Positions 16,066-25,245 of a stretch of 41,088 nt of DNA are shown here, one piece after another (positions within the stretch are counted from its first letter, which is position 1; each line of letters starts with the position of its first letter). Location of the stretch: positions 2,251,502 to 2,292,589 of the forward strand of contig NZ_LT630004.1 in NCBI RefSeq assembly GCF_900111815.1, written 5' to 3'. The notes below the pieces were generated by a model. That model was not told the origin of the DNA. It saw nothing but the letters and a program-made list of their open reading frames with translations, and searched no databases. Position numbers and translations under genes: made by a program. This DNA comes from Bacillus massilinigeriensis. GTDB lineage: Bacteria; Bacillota; Bacilli; Bacillales; Cytobacillaceae.

Positions 16066-17139
16066 TCAGCTATTATTCCTGATTGTTTCAACTGTTGTCT
16101 TGTCGCATGCTTTGACGAGTTTGATCAATAATTCCTTAGCAGCTGCGTAATCATCTACATGAATCATAGAGGCATGTGTATGGATATAGCGCGAACAAAT
16201 GCCAATGACAGCACTTGGCACTCCCTCATTAGACGTATGCACACGCCCAGCATCTGTCCCTCCTTGAGAGACAAAGTATTGATAAGGAATGTTATTCGTT
16301 TCCGCCATATCGAGGATGAACTCTCTCAATCCCCGATGTGTAACCATGGAGCGGTCTAGGATACGAAGTAGTGTTCCTTTGCCCAATTGTCCAAACTCAT
16401 TCTTATCACCGGTCATGTCATTGGCTGGGCTGGCATCCATTGCAAAGAAAAGATCCGGTTTTATGAGGTTCGCTGCCGTCTGTGCACCTCGAAGGCCTAC
16501 TTCCTCCTGTACGGTTGCTCCAGAATAGAGGATATTCGGAAGGGTATCCCCCTTCGTTTCTTTCAGTAATTCAATAGCAAGCCCACAGCCATAACGATTA
16601 TCCCAAGCTTTTGCGAGGATTTTCTTACTGTTTGCCATTGGTGTGAAAGGACAGATTGGCAGGATTTGCTGGCCTGGCTTAATTCCAATGGATAAAGCAT
16701 CCTCCTTGTCATCGGCACCAATATCAATCAACATATTGCTGATTTCCATCGGCTTATTGCGCTTTGTTTCATCGAGCAAATGCGGAGGAATGGATCCAAT
16801 CACCCCTGTCACTGGACCATTCTCCGTAATAACCTGCACTCTTTGGGCAAGAAGCACTTGGCTCCACCATCCTCCAAGCGTCTGAAAGCGAATCATTCCG
16901 TTTTCCGTTATGGATGTTACCATAAAACCAACTTCGTCCATATGCCCAGCAGCCATAATCACTGGGCCATCCTCTACATCTCTTCTTACTCCAAAGATAC
17001 TTCCAAGTTTATCCTGAATGATCTCATCGCTGTAAAGCTCAATTTGTTCCTTCATGAACGCTCTTACATTATGTTCATTTCCGGGTGCGCCAGGCAGTTC
17101 TGTCAGCGTCTTAAAAAGCGCGAGTGTTTGTTCGTTCAA
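16066..17139 (-). CDS. ytoP: M42-family aminopeptidase YtoP
   Basis: A 357-aa M42 glutamyl/leucyl aminopeptidase with two metal ions, expected to form a large cytoplasmic peptidase shell. Metal and catalytic motifs in order: A-G-H-M-D-E-V-G (His/Asp), [17 protein letters not shown] (catalytic Glu pair), F-A-M-D-A-S, G-G-T-D-A-G, and the closing H-T-H-A-S-M-I-H. The start is a TTG at 17137-17139 with AAAGGA 10 nt upstream; the nearby ATG is out of frame. It is transcribed away from ytzB. Confidence 0.92.
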   Translation of the reverse strand: MNEQTLALFKTLTELPGAPGNEHNVRAFMKEQIELYSDEIIQDKLGSIFGVRRDVEDGPVIMAAGHMDEVGFMVTSITENGMIRFQTLGGWWSQVLLAQRVQVITENGPVTGVIGSIPPHLLDETKRNKPMEISNMLIDIGADDKEDALSIGIKPGQQILPICPFTPMANSKKILAKAWDNRYGCGLAIELLKETKGDTLPNILYSGATVQEEVGLRGAQTAANLIKPDLFFAMDASPANDMTGDKNEFGQLGKGTLLRILDRSMVTHRGLREFILDMAETNNIPYQYFVSQGGTDAGRVHTSNEGVPSAVIGICSRYIHTHASMIHVDDYAAAKELLIKLVKACDKTTVETIRNNS

Positions 17140-17263
17140 TTATGCCGCATCCTTTCATAAATAGAGATAACTATCTAATATGTATCATCATTGCTATTGT
17201 AAACCAACAAGGAGGAAATCCGAAATAAAAATGCCCGAACTTTCGGTAAAATCCAATCTTTGT

Positions 17264-17269
17264 TATGAT
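17264..17269 (+). promoter_or_regulatory. Possible -10 of the ytzB promoter
   Basis: TG-T-TATGAT, an extended -10 with a weak -35 17 nt upstream. It lies 43 nt before the ytzB start. Confidence 0.4.
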
Positions 17270-17312
17270 GTTAATAGAAAACTTCAAGTAGCAATCAATG
17301 GGAGGGTTAACA

Positions 17313-17627
17313 ATGAATTGGAAATCATTTCTCCTCGGTGTAGGAGCAGGTTTAACTTGTGCCTATGCGCTTAAGGAAGCTGCAGCCAGGAACAGTTCTG
17401 TAACAGCCTCAAAAGCGCTTGGACATGCAAAAGCAGCCTTCAAAAAGGAGGGACCGATCCTTGGCTCCTGGATCAACATGAATCAGGAAGTTTATCAAAA
17501 AGGTCCAATCTCGTTTACTGTATATAAAGGCGGTATCTCAAGAAGCATGGAGGACGGCAAAACAGAGCAATTCGAGTTTGTCGCCGATGCTTCTACAGGA
17601 TCTATCATCGATGTTTATCGACTATAA
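17313..17627 (+). CDS. ytzB: Small PepSY-type protein YtzB
   Basis: A 104-aa protein with an N-terminal hydrophobic segment (about residues 5-22, rich in G/A/L) acting as signal or anchor, then a PepSY-like alpha/beta domain (S-K-A-L-G-H-A-K-A-A-F to S-T-G-S-I-I-D-V). PepSY domains often inhibit or regulate peptidases; the neighbour ytoP is a peptidase but is on the opposite strand. The start at 17313 follows GGGAGGG with a 6-nt spacer; an in-frame ATG at 17298 overlaps that site. It ends in its own terminator. Confidence 0.85.
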   Translation: MNWKSFLLGVGAGLTCAYALKEAAARNSSVTASKALGHAKAAFKKEGPILGSWINMNQEVYQKGPISFTVYKGGISRSMEDGKTEQFEFVADASTGSIIDVYRL

Positions 17628-17630
17628 AAT

Positions 17631-17653
17631 CTGCGATTGTCGCAGGTTTTTTT
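17631..17653 (+). terminator. Terminator of ytzB
   Basis: CTGCGA/TCGCAG stem with TTG loop (17631-17645), then GTTTTTTT. It begins 3 bases behind the ytzB stop and ends one base before the convergent ytnP stop. Confidence 0.8.
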
Positions 17654-17654
17654 G

Positions 17655-18494
17655 TTAATTAGCTTTTCTGACAGCCTTTATGATACTTCCATTATCTTCA
17701 ATCTTGATAGCACGATAAACGGCATCATGGTAAAAAGTAAACCAAGCATTTTTTTCTTTTCCAAACTTCATCCACTTTTGTTTAGCTGCGATAGAGTCCA
17801 TTGGATAGTCATCATAAGCAAGCACCCAAAGTGGATTCTCGTGTGCGTGCGTCGGCATTAAGTCAGCCATATGCACAACCGTTTCTCCATTGTCCTCTAG
17901 GATAAGGATAGAATGACCATCACTATGGCCACCTGTATGGACCATTTTTATTAGCCCATGTTTCCATTCTTCCTTGAAAGTCTCTACCTGATCTTCAATG
18001 CATTCCCAGTTTACCTTCCAATATGTATTTTGCGACCTGATATTTGGTTCACGCATCTCGTCCCATTCCACTTCAGATGTAATAATTCGAGCATTAGGGA
18101 AAATAGAACGATATTGTTCCCCTGCCTTCTCTGTAAGTCCACACGCATGGTCGAAGTGCATATGTGTCATTAGGATGTAATCTATATCCTCTGGGGACAG
18201 CTTTAATTCCTGCAGCGATTCGACTAGCTTAGATTCTGATGTTACCCCGAAATTCCGTTTTTGTTTTTCATTAAGCTTCCCTGAACCAATCCCTGTATCA
18301 ACGAGATAATTTACTCCGTTTGCCTGAATTAGTATAGGATCCGTCCTCAATTCAATTTGATTTTTTTCATTCACCTTATATTTTTTTGACCAAAGTGCCT
18401 TTGGAACAACGCCGAACATCGCTCCTCCGTCTAAATGGGTCACACCGCCATCCAGCCAAGTCATGGTCGCATTTTTTAAATGGAGCTTTTCCAT
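17655..18494 (-). CDS. ytnP: Metallo-beta-lactamase-fold lactonase YtnP
   Basis: A 279-aa metallohydrolase. The zinc motif H-M-H-F-D-H (in [10 protein letters not shown]) is followed by the metal-binding H-T-G-G-H-S-D-G-H and a later Asp in V-H-M-A-D-L. In B. subtilis YtnP is a quorum-quenching lactonase that cuts gamma-butyrolactone-type signals and hinders Streptomyces development; this role is inferred from similarity of length (281 aa) and location. The start at 18492-18494 has AGGGGG with a 7-nt spacer; the longer reading frame to 18524 would begin inside the -10 element. Confidence 0.88.
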   Translation of the reverse strand: MEKLHLKNATMTWLDGGVTHLDGGAMFGVVPKALWSKKYKVNEKNQIELRTDPILIQANGVNYLVDTGIGSGKLNEKQKRNFGVTSESKLVESLQELKLSPEDIDYILMTHMHFDHACGLTEKAGEQYRSIFPNARIITSEVEWDEMREPNIRSQNTYWKVNWECIEDQVETFKEEWKHGLIKMVHTGGHSDGHSILILEDNGETVVHMADLMPTHAHENPLWVLAYDDYPMDSIAAKQKWMKFGKEKNAWFTFYHDAVYRAIKIEDNGSIIKAVRKAN

Positions 18495-18522
18495 GCAAAT
18501 TCCCCCTTTACATTTTAGTTTC

Positions 18523-18551
18523 ATTGTACCATTGTGTGAGAAAAGATTTAA
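18523..18551 (-). promoter_or_regulatory. Promoter of ytnP
   Basis: The minus strand has TTAAAT (18546-18551), a 17-nt spacer and TG-G-TACAAT (TACAAT at 18523-18528), a SigA type with extended -10. Confidence 0.55.
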
Positions 18552-18571
18552 AATATTAAAACTTTTTGCGC

Positions 18572-18604
18572 TAAAATAACGCCTGCCAAACGAATTCGGC
18601 AGGC
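18572..18604 (-). terminator. Terminator behind trmB
   Basis: The minus strand has GCCTGCC/GGCAGGC (arms 18598-18604 and 18581-18587) with a 10-nt loop and a GTTATTTTA tail. Confidence 0.7.
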
Positions 18605-18612
18605 GCCTTTCT

Positions 18613-19260
18613 CTATGCTCCGTTCTGAAATACCACTTCGCAACGGTAAATCCTGTTTCCTTTTGCTGAAAACTTTTCTTCGTATTCTGTCATGATATTT
18701 CCTTCAAAATCACTGTTATGCAAATCTAGGCTCACATATTTCAGCAGAACACCATAAGCAGAAAAACTCATGAGAGAATATTCAAACAGACCCTGATTGT
18801 CCGTCTTAAAATGAATTTCGCCGCCTTTGCCAAGGATTTCCTCGTAGACAGAAAGAAAGGACTTATAAGTAAGCCTTCTTTTCTCATGTCTTGTTTTCGG
18901 CCAAGGATCAGAAAAATTCAAGTAAATCCTACTGACATCTTTTCGTGAAAAGTAATGGATAAGCTCAGCAGCATCCACATTCATTAACCTAAGGTTAGGC
19001 AGGTCAGCTTCTATAAGCAAGTCGAGCGCCGAAACAATGACACTTGGCTGAAGCTCAATACCAATATAATTAATATCCGGATTCGCTTTTGCCATCCCAA
19101 GGATAAACCTTCCTTTTCCTGTCCCAATCTCTATATGAATAGGATTGCTATTTCCAAATACTTCTTTCCAATTACCACGGTGGGCTTCAGGTTCAAGGAT
19201 AACATACTGGGGATATTCCAAGAGTTTATCCTTCGCCCACGGCTTATTTCTTAGTCGCAT
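18613..19260 (-). CDS. trmB: tRNA (guanine-N7-)-methyltransferase
   Basis: A 215-aa SAM-dependent enzyme forming m7G46 in tRNA variable loops. SAM site E-I-G-T-G-K-G-R-F at about residues 44-52; the N-F-S-D-P-W-P-K motif and following R-H-E-K-R-R-L are diagnostic for TrmB. Length fits B. subtilis TrmB (213 aa). The start at 19258-19260 (M-R-L-R-N-K-P-W) is chosen for family fit and AGAGGTG upstream, rather than the longer frame to 19311. A terminator follows. Confidence 0.95.
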   Translation of the reverse strand: MRLRNKPWAKDKLLEYPQYVILEPEAHRGNWKEVFGNSNPIHIEIGTGKGRFILGMAKANPDINYIGIELQPSVIVSALDLLIEADLPNLRLMNVDAAELIHYFSRKDVSRIYLNFSDPWPKTRHEKRRLTYKSFLSVYEEILGKGGEIHFKTDNQGLFEYSLMSFSAYGVLLKYVSLDLHNSDFEGNIMTEYEEKFSAKGNRIYRCEVVFQNGA

Positions 19261-19354
19261 TCCTACACCTCTGCAATAATTATATCGTTCAAAACATAAC
19301 ATGACAGGCAATCATTTTTCAAGCTTAAAACGATTTCCTGCACGAATAAACATC

Positions 19355-19388
19355 AAAGGAATCCGTACAATAAGAAGGATTCCTTTTT
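19355..19388 (+). terminator. Terminator-like hairpin just upstream of ytzH
   Basis: AAAGGAATCC/GGATTCCTTT, a perfect 10-bp stem with 12-nt loop followed by T-tract, oriented on the plus strand. No plus-strand gene lies upstream (trmB is divergent). It ends 31 nt before ytzH, so it could be an attenuator for ytzH or the end of a short RNA. Confidence 0.6.
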
Positions 19389-19419
19389 AGTCGAATTTTT
19401 ATTTGAAAGGGTGAACAGC

Positions 19420-19698
19420 ATGCCTTTGGATCATAAAGACCAAATAAATTTAATGAAAGATATATTGACCAATCAGCAATCAGATTGCTGTGGGTCTGTA
19501 TCCGAATGTGAACAGCTCGAAAGACTGATTAAGTCTTTAATGATTAGCAACAACATTCATGATAACGTAAAGCCTGTCCTTGAAGAAATCTACTCTTACA
19601 GCCAAAATGGCAAGTATTCATCCGATTTGGACGAGCATATCACTGCCCATCAAGAAAGACTTTCGCAATGGGTAGAGGACATTGGGGACATTACTTGA
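19420..19698 (+). CDS. ytzH: YtzH-like small protein
   Basis: A 92-aa soluble, mostly helical protein, the same length as B. subtilis YtzH and in the same place between trmB and ytmP. It has a conserved-looking D-C-C-G motif near residue 25. Function unknown. The start at 19420 follows AAAGGGTG with a 6-nt spacer; the GTG within that site is in frame but too close. It converges on ytmP with 2 bases between stops. Confidence 0.8.
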   Translation: MPLDHKDQINLMKDILTNQQSDCCGSVSECEQLERLIKSLMISNNIHDNVKPVLEEIYSYSQNGKYSSDLDEHITAHQERLSQWVEDIGDIT

Positions 19699-19700
19699 TT

Positions 19701-20483
19701 TTAAGATTGCACTAAAGCTTTTTCGAGAAAAACGATCCAATTCTTCATTTCATGGAGCCTGTCCTGCTTCTTATGCCATTGGATTGACGAAAGCGCTTGT
19801 GCTACAACATACCATTTCATCCTAAGGGCTAATCCTTCTGTAAGCTTTAAACCATATTGTTCCAGCCATTCTGACCAGCTGGATCGCGGAATATAGGAAT
19901 AGAGAAACAACCCAAGATCAATTGCGGGGTCTGCAATCATGGCCCCGTCCCAGTCGATGAGATACAGCTGATTTTGTTCGGAAAGCAGCCAATTATTATG
20001 GTTGACATCACAATGGCAAACGACTTTTTCGGCTACCACTACTTTGCTCACATTGCTTTCCAAAAAAGAAAAGGCTTTCTCTATAGAAGAATGAATAACA
20101 AGTTCTCCATCCATCCCATCATTCAGAATACGAAGAAGAACATCGGGTTCCAGCGGGTTTTTACCAAGCCTTTTTAACATCGAAAGCAATGGCTCGGACT
20201 CATGTATCTTCTTCAAAAGACCAGCCACCCTTGCATCCTTCATGTCAACAGGCTTCAACTCCCTGCCGTTCAGCCATTGCTGGGCGGTAATAACGTCTCC
20301 ATTCTCCAGCCGCTTCGTCCAGACAAGCTTAGGAACAATCCCTTCGGCGGACAGAACCGCAAGAAAAGGAGATGAGTTTCTTTTTAAAAACAGGCGCTGT
20401 TCTTCATGCTGTGCAAAATAAGCGGCACCTGTAGCACCACCTGCGGGTATTATTTCCCATTCTTGTCCAAATAAATCTTCCAA
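19701..20483 (-). CDS. ytmP: Phosphotransferase-family kinase YtmP
   Basis: A 260-aa aminoglycoside/choline-kinase-like protein (APH superfamily). Catalytic loop H-C-D-V-N-H-N-N (HxDxxxxN) and the metal-binding L-I-D-W-D-G-A motif are intact, so an active small-molecule kinase is likely. Substrate unknown; choline or a sugar are typical for relatives. The start is probably TTG at 20481-20483, six nt behind AAGGTG; a TTG at 20498 lies upstream of that site and has no ribosome binding site of its own. Confidence 0.85.
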   Translation of the reverse strand: MEDLFGQEWEIIPAGGATGAAYFAQHEEQRLFLKRNSSPFLAVLSAEGIVPKLVWTKRLENGDVITAQQWLNGRELKPVDMKDARVAGLLKKIHESEPLLSMLKRLGKNPLEPDVLLRILNDGMDGELVIHSSIEKAFSFLESNVSKVVVAEKVVCHCDVNHNNWLLSEQNQLYLIDWDGAMIADPAIDLGLFLYSYIPRSSWSEWLEQYGLKLTEGLALRMKWYVVAQALSSIQWHKKQDRLHEMKNWIVFLEKALVQS

Positions 20484-20570
20484 GTTGTTCACCTTCAATT
20501 AAATCACTATTTCGTATAACATTGCCAGCCGCGATGCTGTCCGACAATGTAGGCTATGGCAGAAAAGAAT

Positions 20571-20613
20571 AAAAAAGACAGCTATCGATCCGACTCTCGC
20601 AATAGCTATCTTT
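20571..20613 (-). terminator. Terminator behind the pullulanase gene
   Basis: The minus strand has AAAGATAGCTAT/ATAGCTGTCTTT (12 bp, one wobble) with a 16-nt loop and TTTTTT after the stem. Confidence 0.8.
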
Positions 20614-20664
20614 ATAAATTTTATCTCCTATTCGGCGGCGGGTCAAGCATGTCTCAAACCTTTG

Positions 20665-22830
20665 TCAATTTTGTTGGTGCCGCGATGCTACAACAAGCAA
20701 AGAATAAGGGGCCACACTGCCAACAAGGGAAGACATTTTTCGAGCTGGATTGCTGCTTGCACGGGTGTCATCCGCAAGTACATGCCATTCTCCGACATCC
20801 GGAAGGGGAATTTCCCGCGCCGTTGGAGATGGATTAATAATAACTGCAATGTGACCCCATGCACCGAGTTCCTCCACGTCCTTCAGCCAGTACCCGATAA
20901 TAGGGAGGTCAAGATCCATAAAATGAAGATGTTTTCTGATTGACTGTGTATCAGGTAGACGAAATGCACGGTGGGAGTGTCGAATAGAAATAATTCCTTT
21001 AAAATAGTTAATATACTTCAAGTTGTCATCACGCAAGTCCCAATCTAACCAATTGATGGTATCCGGAGATTTGTAACTGTTTCCGATTCCTTGTTTCGTA
21101 CGAAAGAATTCTTGTCCTGCATGAATAAATGGAATTCCTTGAGAAAGAAGGACGATGGAAGTTGCAAGACTATGGCGTTTTTTTTGTATCATCACATCCA
21201 ACTCTGGATCGATGATCGCTAACTTATCCCAGAGGGTATGATTATCATGAGACTCAATATAGTTAACCGATTGGATTGGTTCCAAGAAAAGCCCTGCCTT
21301 TCTCCTGCCAACTCCAACACTTCCCGCAATCACTTGTTTCGCAGCATCACCATACCGCTCATTTCCCATTGCATAACCTTTGTCATAAAGGTTAAAGGTA
21401 CTCCCTTTTATCGTATCACGAAACCAGTCATTAAAGTGGCCGATTCGCGGGAGCTTCAGCTGGTTTCCAATGTTCGCTTTGCAGGAATCAGGAATGGGAG
21501 TGTTCAAATCCCATCCTTCTCCAATAATGAGCGCTGTCTTGTCTATGCAATCTGCTGCAGCTCTCACTTCTAGCATTGTTTCGATATCAAGAATTCCCAT
21601 CAAGTCAAACCGGAAGCCATCTACTTCATACTCCTTCATCCAATAAGCAACGGAATCTACTATAAATTTCCGACCCATTCTCCGTTCTGAAGCAAAGTCG
21701 TTTCCTACCCCTGTTCCATTTGAAGGCATTCCATGTTCATCATGCCGAAAAAAATACCCTGGTACCAGTTTTTCAAACACTGAATTTTCTCGAATGTACA
21801 CATGGTTATACACAACATCCATGATCACCCTTATGCCATGTTCATGTGATTTTTTAATCAGCTGTTTCAACTCGTTAATCCGGCAATAAGGATCATCTGG
21901 ATCTGTTGCATAACTTCCCTCCGGGAGATTGAAGTGGACAGGATTGTAGCCCCAGTTATACTGCTTATCGGGATTCCTTTCATCTACCCCTTCAAAATCG
22001 TTAAAAGGCAAGAACTCCACATGAGTTACCCCAAGGGCTGCTAAATAAGAAAGACCCGTGCTTATACCAGCACTGCTAACAGTATCACTATCGGCAGCGC
22101 CACGATACTTCCCTTTATACATTGTCCCGCTGTTTTGATGAGATGTTAAGTCACGAATATGGACTTCATAAATTACCGCATCACAAGGATTTTCAAAACG
22201 AGGGAGAAGGTGTTTAGAAGGAAGGGTTGTTTTTTCCATGTCCACAACCACTCCATATTCCCCATTCTCTCCTATAGCTCTAGCATACGGATCAACTGCT
22301 TCATTCCAGACAAGGTTGATATTTGCCCGATAACGGTAACGGTAATATTCGAGATTCCCTTCTACCTCTAATTTCCAAATCCCTCTCGTCTTTCTTACCA
22401 TTTCAAAGGACTCAAAACTACCGCTACCAGGCTGGGCCAAGATTAGCTGTAATTTCGTTGCGGTCGGTGACCATACTTTAAAGACCGTTCTTTCCCTGCT
22501 ATAATCAACACCCAATTCCCCATTATATGAAAAGGTCTCATCGAACGCTTCTGTTCGTATAACTGCTCCAATCTGTAAATCCGTACTGCCGCCATGCTCA
22601 TCAAAAACAGTATGGCAATCTCCTATTTCAGGAGGGTAGGAAGAAGTGCAAACATATTTTTTACAGTCAGGAAGGTCATAACAGTCTACTATTTCCAATT
22701 CCATTGAGTCTCGGGAGCTCCTAAGAGTGAATCGTGAAGAAAAGCCATTATGATAGTTTCGCGGCAAAAGAATGGTAATCTTCTGTATTTCGTCGAGGTA
22801 AGCATGATACAGGCGTTCAATTGCTGTCAT
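20665..22830 (-). CDS. pulA: Type I pullulanase (intracellular)
   Basis: A 721-aa GH13 debranching enzyme that cuts alpha-1,6 links in pullulan, glycogen or limit dextrins. N-terminal and CBM48-like domains (about 1-200) precede the catalytic barrel. The pullulanase-specific Y-N-W-G-Y-N-P is at 291-297, D-V-V-Y-N-H at 338-343, nucleophile Asp409 in G-F-R-F-D-L, acid Glu438 in G-E-G-W-D-L, and E-S-H-D-N-H at 525-530. No signal peptide, so it acts in the cytoplasm, as B. subtilis AmyX. The start has AAGGAG with an 8-nt spacer. It lies 25 nt behind the ytlQ-like gene, suggesting cotranscription. Confidence 0.95.
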   Translation of the reverse strand: MTAIERLYHAYLDEIQKITILLPRNYHNGFSSRFTLRSSRDSMELEIVDCYDLPDCKKYVCTSSYPPEIGDCHTVFDEHGGSTDLQIGAVIRTEAFDETFSYNGELGVDYSRERTVFKVWSPTATKLQLILAQPGSGSFESFEMVRKTRGIWKLEVEGNLEYYRYRYRANINLVWNEAVDPYARAIGENGEYGVVVDMEKTTLPSKHLLPRFENPCDAVIYEVHIRDLTSHQNSGTMYKGKYRGAADSDTVSSAGISTGLSYLAALGVTHVEFLPFNDFEGVDERNPDKQYNWGYNPVHFNLPEGSYATDPDDPYCRINELKQLIKKSHEHGIRVIMDVVYNHVYIRENSVFEKLVPGYFFRHDEHGMPSNGTGVGNDFASERRMGRKFIVDSVAYWMKEYEVDGFRFDLMGILDIETMLEVRAAADCIDKTALIIGEGWDLNTPIPDSCKANIGNQLKLPRIGHFNDWFRDTIKGSTFNLYDKGYAMGNERYGDAAKQVIAGSVGVGRRKAGLFLEPIQSVNYIESHDNHTLWDKLAIIDPELDVMIQKKRHSLATSIVLLSQGIPFIHAGQEFFRTKQGIGNSYKSPDTINWLDWDLRDDNLKYINYFKGIISIRHSHRAFRLPDTQSIRKHLHFMDLDLPIIGYWLKDVEELGAWGHIAVIINPSPTAREIPLPDVGEWHVLADDTRASSNPARKMSSLVGSVAPYSLLVVASRHQQN

Positions 22831-22855
22831 TTTTTCAGCTCCTTAGGATGCCGGC

Positions 22856-23662
22856 CTAGAATCTTTCGGACCACTCCGGGCGTTTGACTGATGTTGTCAG
22901 GCATAACTGAAGCAAGCATTTTGCGGCTTTTAACTGTGCATGTTTCAGAGGCGATCGCTGGCTCCTCATTCCTTTGAACCATTCCTCGTAATTTCGTTTA
23001 TCAATTAACTCTATGCCAAAGGGAGATAAAGAATAATCAATATACCCATTTCTCGTTAAAATCACTTGATGAACTGGCAAGTCGATATCATGCCTTTCCA
23101 TCAGTGTTTTCACAATTGCCCCAGTCCTCTCAAGGCTTGGAAGCGGATTAATTTCTGTTCCATCACCGTTCTGTTTCTTTACAATCCAAAAGCGAGCTTT
23201 TGAACCAATAAACACATCATCATTCTCTTGTTCGATTACTTTTATGCACCATATGGCAGTTGGAGTCAGAAAAATGATTTCCCCCTCCATCATTGCTTTT
23301 TTTAAGAGGAAAACTGGACGATACATTATTAGAAATGTATCGGGAAACCGCTGCAGAAAAAACTTCAGCATTTCGTCATTTTTATACATACCATCTATAA
23401 AGGATTTTCTTGCAACTGTTGAACTTGCCCATTTCAACTGAAGCGGAAACAAACGATCTAAGAAAAGTTGCTTTCGTTTTTCAATGGAGTGATCTGTTCC
23501 GTGTGCTGAATTTCTTTTCTCCCATTTTTCATTCATTGCTTGCCACTGTCTATTTTTCAAGGATAGATACCTTGTAGGATACTTATAAATCTCCTGTTCA
23601 TAACGCGATATATAATCCTGTAATTTTATTAATTGCGCCATGCTCTCCCTGCTTTCTGCCAC
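22856..23662 (-). CDS. ytlQ: YtlQ-like protein, possible nuclease-related (NERD-type) domain
   Basis: A protein of 261-268 aa. A basic, helical N-terminal third (about 1-75) precedes an alpha/beta region with K-A-M-M-E-G-E-I-I-F-L-T-P-T-A-I-W-C-I-K-V-I, reminiscent of NERD/restriction-like folds in which an E-x-K pair binds metal. Assignment to YtlQ rests mainly on position between pullulanase and thpR and on size. Function unknown. The start is either GTG at 23660-23662, overlapping the thpR stop region, or ATG at 23639-23641; neither has an ideal ribosome binding site distance. It is translationally close-coupled to thpR. Confidence 0.65.
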   Translation of the reverse strand: MAESRESMAQLIKLQDYISRYEQEIYKYPTRYLSLKNRQWQAMNEKWEKRNSAHGTDHSIEKRKQLFLDRLFPLQLKWASSTVARKSFIDGMYKNDEMLKFFLQRFPDTFLIMYRPVFLLKKAMMEGEIIFLTPTAIWCIKVIEQENDDVFIGSKARFWIVKKQNGDGTEINPLPSLERTGAIVKTLMERHDIDLPVHQVILTRNGYIDYSLSPFGIELIDKRNYEEWFKGMRSQRSPLKHAQLKAAKCLLQLCLTTSVKRPEWSERF

Positions 23663-24219
23663 TATTCTCCGGATAAATAAAATGTATGGGCACTTTCATA
23701 TTTAGGTACTTTCCCTACACGAGTCTTATATAAAACGACTTTCTTAGCTTCAAACTTTAATGGTTCCTGTGCAAAAAGATCGTTTTCCATAAGTTGGATT
23801 GTGGATAAAGGTTCCTTCCCTTCCCAATTCCTTGCCAAGGTGATATGAGGAGAAAACGGGCGTTTTTCCAGCTGGAAACCTGCTTCACAGCAGATATGAT
23901 ATACCGTATCTCTTATCTTTCCCAGCATTTCTTCATGCTTTAAACCTGCCCAAAAAACCCTGCTCCCGAAAGTTCCGATCACGTTTATTTCCATCGGAAA
24001 CGCTGCAAATCCCGACAGCCTTGCCTCTGCCATTTCCAAGGAGGCATTCAACATCACATTTTCAGCATGACCTAAAAAAGCAAGCGTAATATGAGTATCC
24101 TCAGGGTAGACCCATTTCTTGAAAGGAAGACTGGATTGCATGATTTCCATTCTCCTTCCAATTTCCTCCTTCACTTCTGCTGGCAGTGCCAGAGCATAGA
24201 AAAAGTGGTTTTCCATCAT
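23662..24219 (-). CDS. thpR: RNA 2',3'-cyclic phosphodiesterase (2H family)
   Basis: A 185-aa 2H phosphoesterase with the two signature motifs H-I-T-L at residues 43-46 and 125-128. The family opens 2',3'-cyclic phosphates on RNA ends and was earlier called 2'-5' RNA ligase (LigT); it corresponds to B. subtilis YtlP. Two adjacent ATGs (24219, 24216) follow GGGGGG; the second has the better spacing. It overlaps the start of the downstream ytlQ-like gene. Confidence 0.9.
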   Translation of the reverse strand: MMENHFFYALALPAEVKEEIGRRMEIMQSSLPFKKWVYPEDTHITLAFLGHAENVMLNASLEMAEARLSGFAAFPMEINVIGTFGSRVFWAGLKHEEMLGKIRDTVYHICCEAGFQLEKRPFSPHITLARNWEGKEPLSTIQLMENDLFAQEPLKFEAKKVVLYKTRVGKVPKYESAHTFYLSGE

Positions 24220-24323
24220 TCATCCCCCCAATTTTGGAGTTTGGCTCTTGTACTCTTACAATACATCCATTATAACTATTTTCTATCAAAATTCTTACAT
24301 CTATTCATAAGTAAAGATCAACG

Positions 24324-24357
24324 AAAAATGCAGGCGGGATGCACCGCCTGCATTTTT
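24324..24357. terminator. Terminator behind dat
   Basis: AAAAATGCAGGCGG pairs with CCGCCTGCATTTTT around a short loop. It is symmetrical, so it may work on both strands. It begins 5 bases behind the dat stop on the minus strand. Confidence 0.85.
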
Positions 24358-24361
24358 CGAT

Positions 24362-25231
24362 TCACACCCTGTTTTCAAGCAAGGGACCACATTCTCGTAC
24401 AATTTCGTCTTCAAATAAGCTTTGAAGCTTTCTTGTCATGGTTCCTGGTACCCCCACTCCAACAGGCTTTTCATTTATCATGATGACAGGAACGACTTCA
24501 ATGGTTGTACCCGTCAGAAACACTTCATCAGCAGCGTTCAGTTCTTCTAACGTAAAAGCTCTTTCCTCAAACGGAATATCATGCTCCTTGCAAAGTTTAA
24601 GCATGACCTGCCTTGAAATTCCATTTAGGATAAAATTATCTGCTTCATGTGTTATAACTATTCCATTTTTAACGATGGAGATATTTGTATGGCTTCCTTC
24701 TGTCACCGTATTTCCCCTATGAAGGATAGCTTCATCACAGCCGGCCTCAGTAGCTTTTTGGTTTGCAAGCAGATTTCCTAATAAATTAAGGCTTTTGATA
24801 TCACAACGAAGCCAGCGGATATCTTCCTCAGTGATGGCCTTCATTCCTCGTTCCATCTTCGCTTGCGGGCGATCTACCTTTCTTGTATACGCCACAAATG
24901 TTGGTGCTACATCAATTCCTGGAAAGGCATGCTTTCTTGGGGACTCACCTCGAGTAAATTGCAAATAGACAATTCCAAGGTCAACTTCGTTCTTGGAAAT
25001 CAATTCTTCAAGCATGGTCTGCAGTTCAGCAACCTTATATGGAAGAGTGATACCCACTTTCGCCGCACTTTCCACTAACCGTTGAAGATGCTCTGTAGCA
25101 GTAAAGAGTTTACCATTATAAATTCTTATGACTTCATATACTCCATCGCCGAACTGGTAGCCTCTGTCTTCGATATCTACTTTCGCGTTTTTCCGCTCCA
25201 ACATTTCTCCATTATGAATAACCCAATCCAT
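24362..25231 (-). CDS. dat: D-amino acid aminotransferase
   Basis: A 289-aa PLP fold-type IV transaminase that interconverts D-Ala and D-Glu with their keto acids and so feeds peptidoglycan synthesis. PLP-binding Lys146 (in D-I-K-S-L-N), cofactor-binding Glu178 (in V-T-E-G-S-H-T-N), and the N-terminal R-G-Y-Q-F-G-D-G-V-Y-E motif are present. The G-I-V-Y-L-Q-F-T-R-G strand supports D-specificity rather than branched-chain. It lies 14 nt behind pepV, forming an operon, with a terminator behind it. Confidence 0.95.
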   Translation of the reverse strand: MDWVIHNGEMLERKNAKVDIEDRGYQFGDGVYEVIRIYNGKLFTATEHLQRLVESAAKVGITLPYKVAELQTMLEELISKNEVDLGIVYLQFTRGESPRKHAFPGIDVAPTFVAYTRKVDRPQAKMERGMKAITEEDIRWLRCDIKSLNLLGNLLANQKATEAGCDEAILHRGNTVTEGSHTNISIVKNGIVITHEADNFILNGISRQVMLKLCKEHDIPFEERAFTLEELNAADEVFLTGTTIEVVPVIMINEKPVGVGVPGTMTRKLQSLFEDEIVRECGPLLENRV

Positions 25232-25245
25232 CTGTTCATCTCCTT

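Noticed and set aside
20556-20943. Plus-strand frames near the end of the pullulanase gene
   Set aside because: They overlap the pullulanase terminator and coding region and have no ribosome binding site or family resemblance.
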